Source: JBOGDS01 sp050743075 (GTDB lineage: Bacteria > Actinomycetota > Actinomycetes > Jiangellales > Jiangellaceae). Taken from it: a DNA stretch of 31,579 nt. Of this stretch, positions 9,324 to 17,793 are shown piece after piece. A model generated the notes under the pieces. It was given only the letters and a program-made list of their open reading frames with translations, was not told the origin of the DNA and searched no databases. The DNA is taken from NCBI GenBank assembly GCA_050743075.1, contig JBOGDS010000040.1:1-31579 (forward strand). The letters run 5' to 3'. Position numbers and translations under genes: made by a program. Each line of letters begins with the position of its first letter. The stretch's first letter is position 1.

Positions 9324-9940
9324 ACGAGTGCCCGTTCCCGTCCGGACGGGAAGGCGTCGAGCGCACCGGTTGCGGCCAGCTTCCGGACCAGGTACCAGGA
9401 GCCGAGTCCAGCGATCACGACGGCGCTGGCCGTGAGGATGACGTAGTACGTCGTCAGCCACCCGGACGACCAGTCGCGGTAGTAGTAGTACCAGTCCAGC
9501 GATGCCGCGGCGAGGCCCGCAGCCGCGGACGCAAGCAGCGCGATCGGCAGGCCGAACTTCCGGTAGCCGAGCGCCAAGAAGACCAGCTCGGGGGCCAGGC
9601 CCTCGATCAGGCCGTACCAGATCACCTGCGTGCCCCATGCGGAACCGAGCAGGGCGCTGACGGTCGCTGCCAGCACCATCGCGAATACGGCCGCTCCGGG
9701 CTTGCGGACGACCAGCATGGCCAGCACGCCCGGCACCAGCCAGACGCCGTACATGAACGCCTGCGAGGGCGGGAACGCCGTGAACGCGGCTCCCGTCGTG
9801 TTCCACAGGTGCCCCCAAGCCCAGAACACCACGCCGAACGCGACCCCCAGGACGGCGGTCACGACGATGTCGACCGTGCGCCAGGTGAACCGGCCGGGGG
9901 TCGGCCCCGCCGGGAGCCGGCCCGCTTGCTGGTGACTCAT
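9320..9940 (-). CDS. ykoE: ECF transporter S component (YkoE-like, thiamine/HMP uptake)
   Basis: The 206-residue integral membrane protein begins MSHQQAGRL and soon shows RTVDIVVTAVLGVAFGVVFWAW, typical of YkoE, followed by further hydrophobic helices (FMYGVWLVPGVLAMLVV, LASAAAGLAAASLDWYYYY, YVILTASAVVIAGLGSWYLV). YkoE is the substrate-binding subunit of the YkoEDC ECF transporter for thiamine or its hydroxymethylpyrimidine moiety. A strong Shine-Dalgarno (AGGAGGG) precedes the ATG at 9940. A TPP riboswitch lies 113-198 bases upstream, so uptake should fall when thiamine pyrophosphate is plentiful; this supports the substrate. The stop overlaps the probable CTG start of ykoD. Confidence 0.93.
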   Translation of the reverse strand: MSHQQAGRLPAGPTPGRFTWRTVDIVVTAVLGVAFGVVFWAWGHLWNTTGAAFTAFPPSQAFMYGVWLVPGVLAMLVVRKPGAAVFAMVLAATVSALLGSAWGTQVIWYGLIEGLAPELVFLALGYRKFGLPIALLASAAAGLAAASLDWYYYYRDWSSGWLTTYYVILTASAVVIAGLGSWYLVRKLAATGALDAFPSGRERALV

Positions 9941-10052
9941 GATGGTTCCCTCCTGTTGTCAGGAGGAGTGGCCTTCGCGCCCCTCGTCGTCCGACGAAAC
10001 GGCGCGTCACGGAAACGAGATCCGTGGACGCGCCGCAGGCCTGGCGACTCAT

Positions 10053-10138
10053 CGACTCCCTGCGCCGGCATTACCCGGATCAGGTTCGAGGGTCTGCGGT
10101 GTGACCCGCACTCTCAGCGCTGCAGCGCTCCCCTGTCG
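10053..10138 (-). ncRNA. TPP riboswitch (THI element)
   Basis: On the minus strand the sequence contains the conserved THI-box blocks in order: CGAC and GGGGAGC of the 5' side, GCTGAGAGTG, then GACCCTCGAACCTGATC, CGGGTAATGCCGGCG and CAGGGAGTCG. CGAC (10138-10135) pairs with GTCG (10056-10053) to close P1; CTGAGA and the CUGAUC/GGGUAAUGCC blocks are the pyrimidine- and pyrophosphate-sensor arms. It precedes ykoE by about 110 bases in the same orientation and should switch off ykoEDC when thiamine pyrophosphate binds. Confidence 0.95.
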
Positions 10139-10154
10139 TGTGAAATTATGCCGC

Positions 10155-10640
10155 CTAGCTTACATGCGGATCATCGCGGCGCGCCGCCAGCTCCTCGGCC
10201 AGCTCGCGCAGCTCGGAGCGTACGAAGTCACGCGTTGCCACCTCGCCCACCGAGATCCGCAGCGACGCGACCTCACGGGCCAGGAACTCCATGTCGGCCC
10301 GCGACCGGGCGTCGACATCGCGGTCCTGCTCGAGGTTGACCCGGTCGCGGTCGTCCTGCCGGTTCTGTGCCAGCAGGATCAGCGGGGCAGCGTACGACGC
10401 CTGGATCGAGAGGAGGAGAACCAGGAAGATGAACGGGTACTCGTCCCAGCGAAGGTCGTCGGGTCCGACGACGTTCCAGCCGACCCAGACCACGATGAAG
10501 ACGGTCAGGTAGGCCAGGAACCGGCCGGTCCCCAGGAACCGCGCGATCCGCTCCGACGCCTGCCCGAACACCTCCGGATCGACGTTGGGCCGGCGCAGGC
10601 CGCCGGGTCCGCGGGGTTGGTCGAGCCTGCTACGTGCCAC
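10155..10640 (-). CDS. DUF1003 membrane protein
   Basis: The 161-residue protein has a basic N-terminus, then two transmembrane helices (residues about 40-55, YLTVFIVVWVGWNVVG, and 70-90, PFIFLVLLLSIQASYAAPLILL) separated by a short loop, the DUF1003 pattern with the conserved IQASYAAPLILLAQNRQ stretch. A charged, probably coiled-coil tail follows (LEQDRDVDARSRADMEFLAREV). The function of DUF1003 is not established. The GTG start at 10640 lies inside the end of the MgtE-N/CBS gene (11-base overlap), so the two are translated together; this pairing is common in Actinobacteria and suggests a shared role at the membrane. It ends shortly before the riboswitch of the next operon. Confidence 0.9.
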   Translation of the reverse strand: MARSRLDQPRGPGGLRRPNVDPEVFGQASERIARFLGTGRFLAYLTVFIVVWVGWNVVGPDDLRWDEYPFIFLVLLLSIQASYAAPLILLAQNRQDDRDRVNLEQDRDVDARSRADMEFLAREVASLRISVGEVATRDFVRSELRELAEELAARRDDPHVS

Positions 10641-11892
10641 TCTCGACCTCCTCCCGGGTCGCTCGGGAGCGCCACTCCTCGCCGAGCAGGTGGTCCATGA
10701 CGTCGTCGACGGTGACGACGCCGAGCAGCCGGCCGTGCTCGTCGACGACCGGGCAGGCGACCAGGTTGTACGTGGCGAACACGCTGGCGACCTGCTCCAG
10801 CGGGGCGTCCGGCGGCAACGGCTCCAGATCAGTCACCAGGACCCCCGAGACCAGGGACGACGGTGCCTCGCGCAGTAGCCGCTGGAAGTGCGCGATCCCC
10901 AGGTAGCGGCCGGTCGGGGTGTCCATCGGTGGACGGCAGACGTACACCATGGCGGCCAGCGACGGGGTGAGGTCGGGGTTGCGGATCCGCGCCAGCGCTT
11001 CGGCCACGGTGGCGTCGGGCGACAGGACGACCGGCTCGTTGGTCATCATGCCGCCGGCCGAGTAGTCGTCGTAGCTCAGCAGCTGGCGGACCGGCGCGGC
11101 CTCCTCCGGCTCCATCAGCGTCAGCAGCGTCTCGGCCTGGTCGGCAGGCAGGTCGGCGAGCAGGTCGGCAGCGTCGTCGGGTCCCATCGCCTCCAGCACG
11201 TCGGCGGCGCGCTCTCCGTCGAGCGAGCGGATGAGCTCCTGTGCCTCCGAGGCGTCCAGCTCCTCGATCACGTCGGCCAGCCGCTCGTCGTCGAGCGCCA
11301 GCGCCACCTCGCGGCGGCGCTTGCCGGACAGTTCACGGAGCACGCCGGCGAGGTCGGCCGGCCGCAGTTTGTCGAAGGCCGCGAGCATGTTCGCCGCGCC
11401 CTGGATCTCCTCGGGCGTGGCGAAGCCGGCCAGGTCGTCGAAGGCGTGGATGCGAGTCTCGCCGCGGCGGCCGAACCGCTTTCCACGGCTGTGGGCCGCG
11501 ACCTTCGTCACCATCCAGTCACGGGAGCGGGCCTGCTCCACGGCCACGTCGGAGACCGTGACCTCCTCGCCGGTGTCCTCCACGGTGACCCGCCGGTCGA
11601 GCATCGCCCGCAGGATCAGGGTCTCGCCCTGACGCTGCTCGAAGCGGCGCATGTTGACGACGCCGGTGGTGATGACCTGGCCGACATCGATGCTCGTCAC
11701 CCGCGTGATGGGGAGGAAGATCCGACGCCGCACCGGTACCTCGACGACAAGCCCCAGCACCCGGGGGAGCGTGCCCGGAACAGGCACCGTCACCACCACG
11801 TCGTGAACCTTGCCGACCTGGTCGCCGTGCGGGTCGAAGACGGCGGTTCCAGCCAGCCGGGCCACGTAGACCCTGGTCAGCGTCCCGCTCAT
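10630..11892 (-). CDS. PRC-barrel / MgtE-N / CBS protein without a transport domain
   Basis: 420 residues in three parts. Residues 5-115 resemble PRC-barrel folds (VYVARLAGTAVFDPHGDQVG). Residues 160-280 are the MgtE intracellular N domain, a right-handed helical superhelix (LRELSGKRRREVALALDDE, GPDDAADLLADLPADQAETLL). Residues 285-410 hold a CBS pair (YSAGGMMTNEPVVLSPDATV, LVACPVVDEHGRLLGVVTV). The five-helix channel domain of true MgtE magnesium transporters is absent and no transmembrane segment is seen. By analogy the protein may sense magnesium or adenosine nucleotides and act on a partner, perhaps the coupled DUF1003 protein. ATG at 11892 follows a hairpin and has no visible Shine-Dalgarno sequence. 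Confidence 0.9.
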   Translation of the reverse strand: MSGTLTRVYVARLAGTAVFDPHGDQVGKVHDVVVTVPVPGTLPRVLGLVVEVPVRRRIFLPITRVTSIDVGQVITTGVVNMRRFEQRQGETLILRAMLDRRVTVEDTGEEVTVSDVAVEQARSRDWMVTKVAAHSRGKRFGRRGETRIHAFDDLAGFATPEEIQGAANMLAAFDKLRPADLAGVLRELSGKRRREVALALDDERLADVIEELDASEAQELIRSLDGERAADVLEAMGPDDAADLLADLPADQAETLLTLMEPEEAAPVRQLLSYDDYSAGGMMTNEPVVLSPDATVAEALARIRNPDLTPSLAAMVYVCRPPMDTPTGRYLGIAHFQRLLREAPSSLVSGVLVTDLEPLPPDAPLEQVASVFATYNLVACPVVDEHGRLLGVVTVDDVMDHLLGEEWRSRATREEVESGT

Positions 11893-11894
11893 GG

Positions 11895-11916
11895 CCGCAG
11901 GCTACCGGGCCTGCGG
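11895..11916. promoter_or_regulatory. 8-bp inverted repeat abutting the MgtE-N/CBS start codon
   Basis: CCGCAGGC (11895-11902) and GCCTGCGG (11909-11916) pair perfectly around TACCGG. The structure ends two bases before the ATG of the minus-strand gene, where a Shine-Dalgarno sequence would be expected, and a further half copy GCCGCAGG occurs at 11925-11932. It could be an operator between the divergent genes or a 5'-UTR stem limiting translation. Confidence 0.45.
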
Positions 11917-11992
11917 GAACGGGAGCCGCAGGTAGACTGTCACGCCGGCCATCCCGGCCGTCTTCCGCACCGCCGATCCGAGGTCCGCACCG

Positions 11993-12742
11993 ATGCCGTC
12001 AGCCGCACAAGGCCACCTTCGACGGCTCCGGGTGGCGGTCGCGCTCTCCGTCTGCCTGCTGGCCCTGGTCGGCTGCCGCGGCGACAGCTCGACGGCCCCG
12101 CTTGCCGAGATCGCCTCCGGACCCCAGGTGGCTGCCGAGAACGGCGTCGACCAGAACGGCCCCGACGAGGCGCTGGCCGCCGTCCTGTCGGCCATGGAGG
12201 CGCATGGCTCGTACCGCGTGACCGGCACGACGGTGGGCGGCGGCGCCATCGACATCTCGTTCAAGGTCGGAGCCGGTGCCACCGGGACTGTCGACTCGGG
12301 CAGCCCGGTCACGCTGGTGGCGCTCGACAATCGCGTCTACGTCACCGGCGACGCCGAGTTCATGGCCGAGAACGTCGGTGCCGACGCCGCCGAGCGGATG
12401 GCCGGCAAGTGGCTCCTGCTGCCGCAGGACGCGACGTCGGGCTTCTCGATCTTCGCCGACGGTGGGTCGTTCGCCGACGCCGTGCTCGGTGCCCAGGGTC
12501 CGGTCGAGATGGCCGGCGTCCGCGACGTCAACGGCGCACCGGCGCTCGGCCTGGTCTTTCCGGAGTCCGGTGGGACGCTCTGGGTCTCAGCGCAGGGCGA
12601 CCCGCTGCCCATCCAGTTCGAGGAGAAGGGCGCCTCGGCCGGCACGGGCGTGCTGGCGTTCACCGACTTCGGCGCAGACGTCGCGATCCAGGCACCGGCG
12701 GCCGGGTCCGTCGTCGACGTCGAGAGCCTGCCAGGGCAGTAG
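11993..12742 (+). CDS. LppX/LprG-like lipoprotein
   Basis: A 249-residue secreted lipoprotein. The signal sequence runs RRLRVAVALSVCLLALVGC with the lipidated Cys at residue 28. The mature part follows the LppX/LprA/LprF/LprG pattern of Actinobacteria: a helix (PDEALAAVLSAMEAHGSYRV), then a half-barrel with VALDNRVYVTGDAEFM, WLLLPQDATSGFSIF and a C-terminal LPIQFEEKGASAGTGVLAFT. Such proteins carry lipids or lipoglycans across the cell wall in mycobacteria; the cargo here is unknown. It is divergent from the MgtE-N gene and followed by a terminator-like hairpin, so it is probably monocistronic. Confidence 0.82.
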   Translation: MPSAAQGHLRRLRVAVALSVCLLALVGCRGDSSTAPLAEIASGPQVAAENGVDQNGPDEALAAVLSAMEAHGSYRVTGTTVGGGAIDISFKVGAGATGTVDSGSPVTLVALDNRVYVTGDAEFMAENVGADAAERMAGKWLLLPQDATSGFSIFADGGSFADAVLGAQGPVEMAGVRDVNGAPALGLVFPESGGTLWVSAQGDPLPIQFEEKGASAGTGVLAFTDFGADVAIQAPAAGSVVDVESLPGQ

Positions 12743-12760
12743 CAGCCTCCCAGCGGGATT

Positions 12761-12778
12761 GCCCGACCGATGTCGGGC
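12761..12778. terminator. hairpin after the lipoprotein gene
   Basis: GCCCGAC (12761-12767) and GTCGGGC (12772-12778) form a perfect 7-bp stem with a four-base loop 19 bases after the lipoprotein stop. There is no U-tract, as is usual for actinobacterial hairpin terminators. It separates the lipoprotein from the next gene at 12827. Confidence 0.55.
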
Positions 12779-12826
12779 GATGGTGGGCCTGCGCGGGTCG
12801 CCGCGGAACGTGGCAGGGTGGGCTCC

Positions 12827-13345
12827 ATGGAGCAGGCCGAGCTGCGGGCGCTGGTCGACGAGGCGATGAAGCGTACGGCGCTGGTGTGGCTGTCCTTCGC
12901 CGGAAGCGACCGGGCCTGGCCGGTCTGGCACGTCTGGGACGGTGCAGCCGCCTACGTCGTGTCGGCAGGGCGGGAGCAGCGGCTGGACGGCATCGAGCGG
13001 GCAGAGCGTGTCGTGGTCACCGCCCGGGCCAAGGACAGCAGGGAGCGGCTGGTCAGCTGGGTCGCCGAGCCGGTCGTTCTCGAGCCCCGCAGCGACGACT
13101 GGCGGGCGGCGGTCGAGCTGCTGCGCGCCGAGCGGCTGAATGCCACCCAGGGCGACGCCCTCCTCGACGTCTGGGCGGAGCAGTCGACGGTCACCAGACT
13201 CACGCCGACCGGCGAGACGACCGAGCGCCCGGGCGCATACCCGGACGACTCTCTCGCGGCCGCTCCGGTCGAGTCACCGGCGACGACCACGGGCAAGCTG
13301 CCCTGGGTCGTGCACCGCAGGGCCGGCCGGGCACCCCGGCTCTGA
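12827..13345 (+). CDS. FMN-binding split-barrel-like protein (pyridoxamine oxidase fold), tentative
   Basis: The 172-residue product begins MEQAELRALVDEAMKRTALVWLSF. The first 90 residues alternate short strands in the manner of pyridoxamine 5'-phosphate oxidase-like split barrels (WPVWHVWDGAAAYVVS, ERVVVTARAKDSRERLVSW), a flavin- or F420-binding fold. The second half is helical and ends in a low-complexity Pro/Thr-rich tail. The ATG at 12827 is chosen because the protein-like pattern starts there; GGCAGGGTGG lies just upstream. The fold assignment is from pattern only and the substrate is unknown. It lies 56 bases before the mannosidase with no obvious link. Confidence 0.6.
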   Translation: MEQAELRALVDEAMKRTALVWLSFAGSDRAWPVWHVWDGAAAYVVSAGREQRLDGIERAERVVVTARAKDSRERLVSWVAEPVVLEPRSDDWRAAVELLRAERLNATQGDALLDVWAEQSTVTRLTPTGETTERPGAYPDDSLAAAPVESPATTTGKLPWVVHRRAGRAPRL

Positions 13346-13401
13346 GCCGGTCGCGGGAACCTGTCGATCCCACGGCCACCTTGCGGACGGAGATCGCTGC
13401 C

Positions 13402-16400
13402 ATGCACGACGACCGCGCCCTCATCCGCGACCGGATCGAGCGGGCGCTGCGTGAACGGATCCGGCCGGCGACGCACCGGACCGTCGGCACGCTGTCCGCC
13501 GAGGTGTGGCACGTCGAGGGCGGCCAGGGTGAACCGGTGGCGCCGGCGATCGCGCTCGGCGAGGGCACCTACCAGCGGTGCCAGGTGGGCGAGCCGTGGG
13601 GGCCGGCATGGGGAACCAGCTGGTTCCACCTGACCGGCTCGGTCCCGGCTCACGCTGCGGTCGGACGGGTCGAGCTGCTGGTGGACCTCGGGTGGTCCGG
13701 CCGCTCGCCCGGCTTCCAGGCCGAGGGTCTGGTCTACTCGCCCGACGGCACCGTGGTGAAGGGCCTGAACCCGAACAACGGCTGGGTTCCGGTGGCCGCG
13801 GGTGAGGAGCACATCGACCTGTACGTGGAGGCGGCGGCGAACCCCCTCCTGGTGGGCTTCCGGCCGACGCCGTTGGGGGAGAAGTCGACGGCGGGCGACC
13901 GCCCGCTGTACCGGCTGGCTCGGGCCGATGTGGCGGTGCTCGAGACCGAGGTCTGGGAGCTGGTGCAGGACCTCGAGGTGCTCGACGGTCTCGCCCGCCA
14001 GCTCGCGGATGGCGACCCGCGCGGGTGGGAGATCCTGCGGGCCGTCGGCCGCGCGCTGGACGCCGTCGACCTCGACGACGTCGCCGGGACGGCCAAGCAG
14101 GCCCGGGCGGAGCTCTCCGACGTGCTGTGCCGCCGCGCACACGCCAGCGCCCATCGGCTGTCCGCCGTCGGGCACTCGCACATCGACTCGGCCTGGCTGT
14201 GGCCGGTGCGCGAGACGGTGCGCAAGGTGGCCCGCACCACGTCGAACGTCGTGCAACTGCTCGACGAGAACCCGGACCTGGTCTACGCGATGTCCTCGGC
14301 CCAGCAGTTCGCCTGGATCGAGGAGCACCGGCCCGAGGTGTTCGCCCGGGTGGCCGAGCACGTCCGGGCCGGCCGGTTCGTGCCGGTCGGCGGGATGTGG
14401 GTCGAGGCGGACACGAACATGCCCGGCGGCGAGGCGATGGCCCGCCAGTTCGTCCACGGCAAGCGGTACTTCCTGGACCGGTTCGGCATCGACACCCAGG
14501 AGGTGTGGCTGCCCGACTCGTTCGGATACTCGGCGGCGCTGCCCCAGCTGGTGCGCCTCTCCGGCTCGCGGTGGTTCCTCACCCAGAAGATCTCCTGGAA
14601 CACCGTGAACGTCTTTCCCCATCACAGCTTCTGGTGGGAGGGCATCGACGGGACCCGGGTGTTCACCCACTTCCCGCCGGTCGACACGTACAACTCGGAC
14701 CTGTCCGGCGCCGAGCTGGCGCACGCGGTGCGCAACTTCCGCGACAAGGGCGGCGCGACCCCGGTCGCTGGTGCCGTTCGGCTGGGGCGACGGCGGTGGC
14801 GGCCCCACCCGCGAAATGGTGGCGCGCGCCCGCCGCACGGCTGACCTCGAGGGCTCTCCCCGGGTGGTCCTGGAGACACCGGCGGCGTTCTTCGCCGCCG
14901 CCGAGCAGGAGTACCGCGACGCCCCGGTGTGGGCAGGGGAGCTGTACCTGGAGATCCACCGGGGCACGTACACGTCGCAGGCCAAGACCAAGCAGGGCAA
15001 CCGGCGCAGCGAGCACCTGCTGCGCGAAGCCGAGCTGTGGGCGGCCACCGCCGCCGTCCGCGGCCTGTTCGAGTACCCGTACGACGCTCTGGACCGGATC
15101 TGGAAGACGGTGCTCCTGCACCAGTTCCACGACATCCTGCCCGGCTCGTCCATCGCCTGGGTGCACCGCGAGGCGCGGGAGACCTACGCGCGAATAGCCG
15201 CCGAGCTCGAGGCGATCATCGTCGGCGCCACGCAGGCGCTCGCCGGTGACGGCGGCCCCGGAGTCGCCTTCAACGCCGCACCTCAGGCTCGCGACGGTGT
15301 CCCCGCCCTGTCGGCGGGGACGGTGCCGGGCGACGGCGCCGAGGTGAGCGCCGCGGCACACGACGGTGGGTACCTGCTCGACAACGGGCTGGTCCGCGTG
15401 GTCGTCGACGCCCGCGGCCTGCTGACGTCCGTGCGCGACCTGGTGGCCGACCGCGAGGTTCTCGCGCCGGGCCGGCCCGGGAACCTGCTCCAGCTTCACC
15501 CGGACTTCCCCAACCGGTGGGACGCGTGGGACGTCGACTCCTTCTACCGCAACCGGGTGACCGACCTGGTCGAGGTCGACTCGCTCGACCTGCACGGCGG
15601 CGGCGTCAGGGTGGCTCGACGCTTCGGGGGGTCCCGCGTCGTGCAGGACATCACGCTGGCACGCGGCGCTCGGCGGGTCGACGTCCGCACAGCGGTCGAC
15701 TGGCACGAACGCGAGAGGTTCCTCAAGGCGGCCTTTCCGCTCGACGTCCACAGCGACCGGGCCGCGTACGAGACCCAGTTCGGGCACGTCTACCGGCCGA
15801 CCCACGAGAACACCTCGTGGGACGCGGCCAGGTTCGAGGTGTGCGGCCACCGGTGGGTCCACGTCGGCGAGCCCGGCTACGGCGTCGCCGTCGTCAACGA
15901 CTCGACGTACGGCCACGACGTTCGGCGCGAGGAACGGCCCGGCGGCGGCACCACCACGACCGTGCGGCTCTCGCTGCTGCGTGCGCCCCGCTACCCGGAC
16001 CCCGACACCGACCAGGGCCGGCACGTACTGCGGTACGCGCTCGCCGTCGGGGCCGGCATCGCCGACGCCGTCCGGGAGGGCTATGCGATCAACCTTCCGC
16101 CCCGGCTGGCCCACGGGGGCCCCGTTGACCCGATCGTCCGCGTGGACGGCGACGAAGCCGTCGTCATCGAGGCGGTCAAGCTGGCCGAGGATCGCTCCGG
16201 CGACGTCGTCGTGCGTCTCTACGAGTCGCTGGGCGGGCGGGCGTCGGCCCGCCTCGAGCCGTCGTTCCCGGTGGCCGACGTGGCCGAGACAGACCTGCTC
16301 GAGCGCCCGATCATTGCCGACGCCCTGGTCCGCGAGTCCGGCGGCATCGAGCTGCGACTGCGGCCGTTCCAAGTGGTGACCCTCCGCCTCCGGCCCCGCG

Positions 16401-16411
16401 AACTCCCATGA
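13402..16411 (+). pseudogene. GH38 alpha-mannosidase, frameshifted by one base
   Basis: Two overlapping frames make up one family-length protein of about 1,000 residues. The first (13402-14844) has the N-terminal beta domain and the GH38 catalytic core: GHSHIDSAWLWP (His-x-Asp zinc ligands near residues 258-262), EADTNMPGGEAM and WLPDSFGYSAALPQL with the nucleophile Asp near 372. At NFRDKGGAT the frame goes wrong; one extra C in CCCC (14759-14762) would explain it, since deletion restores RSLVPFGWGDGGGGP. The second frame runs to 16411 with HQFHDILPGSSI and the beta-sandwich tail. It would hydrolyse alpha-mannosides. The stop codon is supplied by hairpin repeat copy 2. A sequence error is a real alternative to a pseudogene. 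Confidence 0.9.
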
Positions 16412-16462
16412 TCATGTCGACTACGCACAGCAAACCGTGTACGTAACCGACATGATCATGGG
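16405..16462. repeat. hairpin repeat, copy 2, after the mannosidase
   Basis: CCCATGATCATGTCG (16405-16419) and its exact inverse complement (16448-16462) flank a loop with imperfect inner pairing (TACGCAC ... GTGTACGTA). The outer 15 bases are identical to copy 1. The TGA inside the left arm (16409-16411) ends the mannosidase frame. It may also terminate transcription before the lyase gene at 16539. Confidence 0.85.
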
Positions 16463-16538
16463 CGGCGGGCGTGGCGTGCGTACGCCCGCGGATACGCTCG
16501 CGGGCATCCGTCCGCTCCCGGCTTGAGAGGTCTACGTC

Positions 16539-17504
16539 ATGGCTTCGCCGTTGCGCTCCCGTCGCTCGTGCCTGGCCGTACCGGGGTCGAGCCACAAGAT
16601 GCTCGACAAGGCCCAGGGCCTGCCGGCCGACCAGGTGTTCCTCGACCTGGAGGACTCGGTGGCCCCGCTCGCCAAGGTCGACGCACGCAAGAACGTCGTC
16701 GCGGCGTTGACCACGGGCGACTGGACGGGCAAGACCCGCGTCGTGCGGGTGAACGACTGGACGACCCAGTGGACCTACGGCGACGTGATCGAGGTCGTCG
16801 AGGGCGCCGGTGCCGACCTCGACTGCGTCATGCTGCCGAAGGTCCAGACAGCGGAGCAGGTCGTGGCCATCGACCTGCTGATGACCCAGGTCGAGCGGGC
16901 CGTCGGCCTCGTGGTCGGCCGGATCGGCATCGAGGCGCAGATCGAGAACGCGCTGGGGCTCGTCAACGTCGACGCGATCGCGCAGGCGTCGCCCCGGGTG
17001 GAGACGATCGTCTTCGGGCCGGCCGACTTCATGGCGTCGATCAACATGGGATCGCTCGTCGTGGGGGAGCAGCCGGCCGGGTACGACGTCGGCGACGCGT
17101 ACCACTACATCCTGATGCGGATCCTGATGGCCGCCCGCGCCTACGACAAGCAGGCGATCGACGGGCCGTACCTGCAGGTCCGCGACCTCGACGGGTTCCG
17201 GCGGGTGGCCGGCCGGTCCGCAGCGCTCGGCTTCGACGGCAAGTGGGTCCTGCACCCGGACCAGATCGCCGCCGCGAACGAGGTGTACAGCCCGACCCAG
17301 GACGACTACGACCACGCGGAGCTGATCCTCGACGCCTACGAGTGGCACACGTCCGAGGCGGGCGGCGCGCGGGGAGCCGTCATGCTGGGCGACGAGATGA
17401 TCGACGAGGCCTCGCGCAAGATGGCCCTGGTCGTGGCCGCCAAGGGCCGCGCGGCCGGCCTGTCCCGCGCGTCATCCTTCTCGCCCCCGGACCCGCACGT
17501 GTGA
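16539..17504 (+). CDS. HpcH/HpaI-family CoA-ester lyase (malyl-CoA / beta-methylmalyl-CoA lyase-like)
   Basis: A 321-residue CitE/HpcH-type TIM-barrel lyase: RRSCLAVPGSSHKML, DQVFLDLEDSVAPLAK, RVVRVNDWTTQWTY, DLDCVMLPKVQTAEQV, GRIGIEAQIENALGLVN and FGPADFMASINM, with the Arg and acidic residues that bind Mg2+ and the CoA ester. It closely follows the lyases encoded beside crotonyl-CoA carboxylase/reductase and meaA in Streptomyces, which act late in the ethylmalonyl-CoA pathway, splitting beta-methylmalyl-CoA to glyoxylate and propionyl-CoA. The acyl-CoA dehydrogenase at 19293 and MaoC gene at 27530 fit the same pathway. The exact substrate is inferred. A second palindromic repeat follows 61 bases downstream. 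Confidence 0.9.
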   Translation: MASPLRSRRSCLAVPGSSHKMLDKAQGLPADQVFLDLEDSVAPLAKVDARKNVVAALTTGDWTGKTRVVRVNDWTTQWTYGDVIEVVEGAGADLDCVMLPKVQTAEQVVAIDLLMTQVERAVGLVVGRIGIEAQIENALGLVNVDAIAQASPRVETIVFGPADFMASINMGSLVVGEQPAGYDVGDAYHYILMRILMAARAYDKQAIDGPYLQVRDLDGFRRVAGRSAALGFDGKWVLHPDQIAAANEVYSPTQDDYDHAELILDAYEWHTSEAGGARGAVMLGDEMIDEASRKMALVVAAKGRAAGLSRASSFSPPDPHV

Positions 17505-17565
17505 TCGCGCGGACCAGGTTCTCCGACGGTTCGCCGGACGTGCCGAGGCGACGGCTCGGTGAGGA

Positions 17566-17656
17566 GATGGCACGCTGAACTGCTCCATAAACCGGCACAA
17601 CTCGGGCGCCGGAACGACGGTTCAGCGTGCCATCTACGGCGTTTGAGCGTGCCATC
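17566..17656. repeat. palindromic repeat of a second family
   Basis: GATGGCACGCTGAAC (17566-17580) and its perfect inverse complement (17620-17634) enclose 39 bases with an inner stem CCGGC/GCCGG (17592-17596/17608-17612). A third, direct copy of the right arm end, AGCGTGCCATC, follows at 17646-17656. The sequence is unrelated to the ATGATCAT family. It sits in the gap between the lyase and the acyltransferase and may be a mobile palindrome or a terminator. Confidence 0.8.
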
Positions 17657-17793
17657 CGCACCATCGCCCGACGATTTCTCCGGCGAGGGCACGTCGCGTC
17701 TCGTCACGACAGCCTCGGCACACATGGTGTCGCTTCGCCTGGTCAGGGCCTGGCAGCGTTCGCTGCGACGTCGCCGGGTAGGGTCTGCCGGTC

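Noticed and set aside
9324..10052. N-terminal extension of the ykoD ATPase reaching to 10052
   Set aside because: This part is the out-of-frame shadow of ykoE and would also run into the riboswitch; ABC domain homology begins only near 9310.
11893..11992. Magnesium (M-box) riboswitch upstream of the MgtE-N/CBS gene
   Set aside because: The gap is only 100 bp, shared with a divergent gene, and contains none of the conserved M-box blocks; only a small hairpin is present.
10888..14844. Very long plus-strand open frame of over 1,300 codons starting opposite the MgtE-N/CBS gene
   Set aside because: Its first 830 codons are antisense or out-of-frame to the MgtE-N/CBS, lipoprotein and split-barrel genes and are Arg/Gly/His-rich without family match. 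Only the part from 13402 is real, as the mannosidase.
14663..16372. Long minus-strand frame antisense to the mannosidase
   Set aside because: Composition is typical of the complementary strand of GC-rich coding DNA (Val/Asp/His/Arg-rich), with no recognisable domain; the plus strand has clear GH38 homology.
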